From Lachnospiraceae bacterium AF51-6-b8A (GTDB lineage Bacteria > Bacillota > Clostridia > Lachnospirales > Lachnospiraceae): 64,000 nt of DNA. The stretch covers positions 1 to 64,000 of the forward strand of contig JAQCZH010000004.1 of NCBI GenBank assembly GCA_027682585.1. The letters run 5' to 3'. A program made the translations under genes and the position numbers. The notes under the pieces are model-generated. The model was not told the origin of the DNA. It saw only the letters and a program-made list of their open reading frames with translations, and searched no databases. The first letter of the stretch is position 1; the number at the start of each line of letters is the position of its first letter. This document shows positions 63,322 through 64,000 of the stretch, piece by piece.

Positions 63322-63807
63322 CTATCTTTCTATCCAGGACCGAATGCCATGCGCAATCTCATAGCAGATCAGACCGGCAATCACGCCCAGAGTGTTCAGA
63401 ATAATATCGTCCACGTCACAGGTTCCAAGACTTGTTGCGAGCTGGATCAGCTCTACCAGACAGGATGTAAAAAATCCTGCCAGAATAACCCTCCCCCCCC
63501 TGGCTCTCTTTCGCATCAGCATGGGTAAAATAAGCCCGAAGGGGACAAAGGCCGCAATATTTCCTGCCAGGTTGAGAATAACCAGCCAGACTCCGATCTT
63601 GCGCCAATAGCGCAAATAACGGCCGATCTCATGAAAGGGAATAAAGTTGTGTCCGTTGATGCCCGGATCCCCGCGGCCAAACATCTCTGCAAAGAAGAGA
63701 AAATAAACAATGACGGCGACGTAGATGAGAAAGAGGCACCATAAAATCCGTCTCTCCCTTTTGGATCTGCGTCTTGTGCTCAAGGGAAACTCCTTTCTCA
63801 GGTCCAT
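63322..63807 (-). CDS. VanZ family protein
   Basis: 161 residues. Four membrane segments: about 24-42, 75-95, 103-121 and 133-152. VanZ hallmarks are INGHNFIPFHEIGRYL (about 49-64), LNLAGNIAAFVPFGLILPML and CLVELIQLATSLGTCDVDDIILNTLG. VanZ in enterococci lowers teicoplanin susceptibility; most homologues, like this isolated one, have no proven role. The start at 63807 has no strong ribosome site. Confidence 0.88.
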   Translation of the reverse strand: MDLRKEFPLSTRRRSKRERRILWCLFLIYVAVIVYFLFFAEMFGRGDPGINGHNFIPFHEIGRYLRYWRKIGVWLVILNLAGNIAAFVPFGLILPMLMRKRARGGRVILAGFFTSCLVELIQLATSLGTCDVDDIILNTLGVIAGLICYEIAHGIRSWIER

Positions 63808-63874
63808 TTATATACACGCCCTGTATACAGGGCTGCCAGACAGTCCCCCGCTCCGCGTTCCTGTCCGGTCACCC

Positions 63875-64000
63875 TCATTGCGCGGCCCCATACTCCATAT
63901 AATAGGCGTCAATCGCCGCCTTGAGCCTATCATCAATCACAATCCTGCCCTTGTAAGGACGGTTATAAAGATGCGCAACAACCTCCGCCATCGTGACAAT
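63875..64000 (-). CDS. C-terminal end of a gene running off the right edge
   Basis: 41 codons open to the window edge, ending TGA at 63875-63877. The visible tail reads MAEVVAHLYNRPYKGRIVID then LKAAIDAYYMEYGAAQ. Coding is supported by the open frame and composition; the family is not recognised. It is the gene upstream of vanZ on the same strand. Confidence 0.55.
   Translation of the reverse strand: MVTMAEVVAHLYNRPYKGRIVIDDRLKAAIDAYYMEYGAAQ

Overview
The window looks like a chromosome segment of an anaerobic Clostridia, most likely a Lachnospiraceae relative (Bacillota). Pointers are small families typical of that group (DUF4317, DUF4250, DUF6472, DUF6142-like, DUF1858), an ammonia-dependent asparagine synthetase AsnA, ECF-type vitamin transporters, an FprA flavodiiron protein, strong AGGAGG ribosome sites, and ldh, pta and enolase for fermentation. 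Nearly all genes lie on the minus strand. The species cannot be named from sequence alone. No rRNA, tRNA, insertion sequence or CRISPR array was recognised.

Positions 1-8760 are accessory DNA ending exactly at the 3' end of the 23S rRNA uracil methyltransferase gene rlmCD, a known insertion hot spot for integrative elements. From high to low coordinate (the direction of transcription) it carries a translationally coupled restriction-modification-repair operon: a C5 cytosine methyltransferase with an N-terminal ribbon-helix-helix-like segment, an EcoRII-type endonuclease, and Vsr. Then come a frameshifted ImmA/IrrE-type metallopeptidase gene, a DUF6076-like zinc-ribbon protein behind a strong promoter with an 11-bp inverted repeat, a 61-residue protein, a sigma-like HTH protein, a gene broken by one amber codon, and a VSR/TnsA-like PD-(D/E)XK protein. 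Two broken genes within 5 kb suggest decay.

Positions 8761-30100 hold rlmCD, two small membrane-protein loci (one flanked by a remnant copy of part of itself), pcrA and yerC, asnA and asnS, a TPP riboswitch with thiT on the plus strand, a DUF4317 gene, DMT and MATE transporters, aspartokinase and an orphan ECF S-component. A glucuronate catabolism operon (uxuA-uxuB-kdgK-uxaC) runs to 25699, with a divergent AraC regulator at 31412.

Positions 32500-52900 hold redox and fermentation genes. The operon trxA-trxB-MarR/OhrR-like has a near-perfect promoter overlapped by ATTG-N4-CAA palindromes, and the same 12-mer recurs in front of pta. Also here are fprA, ldh, eno, DUF1858 opposite a Crp/Fnr regulator, hisC, an L,D-transpeptidase, hslO, recJ, ferritin, pta, an ECF S-component and a 59-residue DUF4250 gene.

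Positions 52900-64000 hold purE-purM-purN-purD, a heterodimeric ABC exporter behind a DtxR-like palindrome, an M29-type aminopeptidase with a long N-terminal extension, a DUF6142-like protein, a VanZ protein and the tail of one more gene.

The most unusual cross-window feature is a dispersed ~45-bp palindromic repeat (clear copies near 20.1, 21.4, 49.95 and 60.57 kb; weaker ones near 14.6 and 36.0 kb). It sits between genes, often beside terminators, and keeps an open reading frame on both strands.
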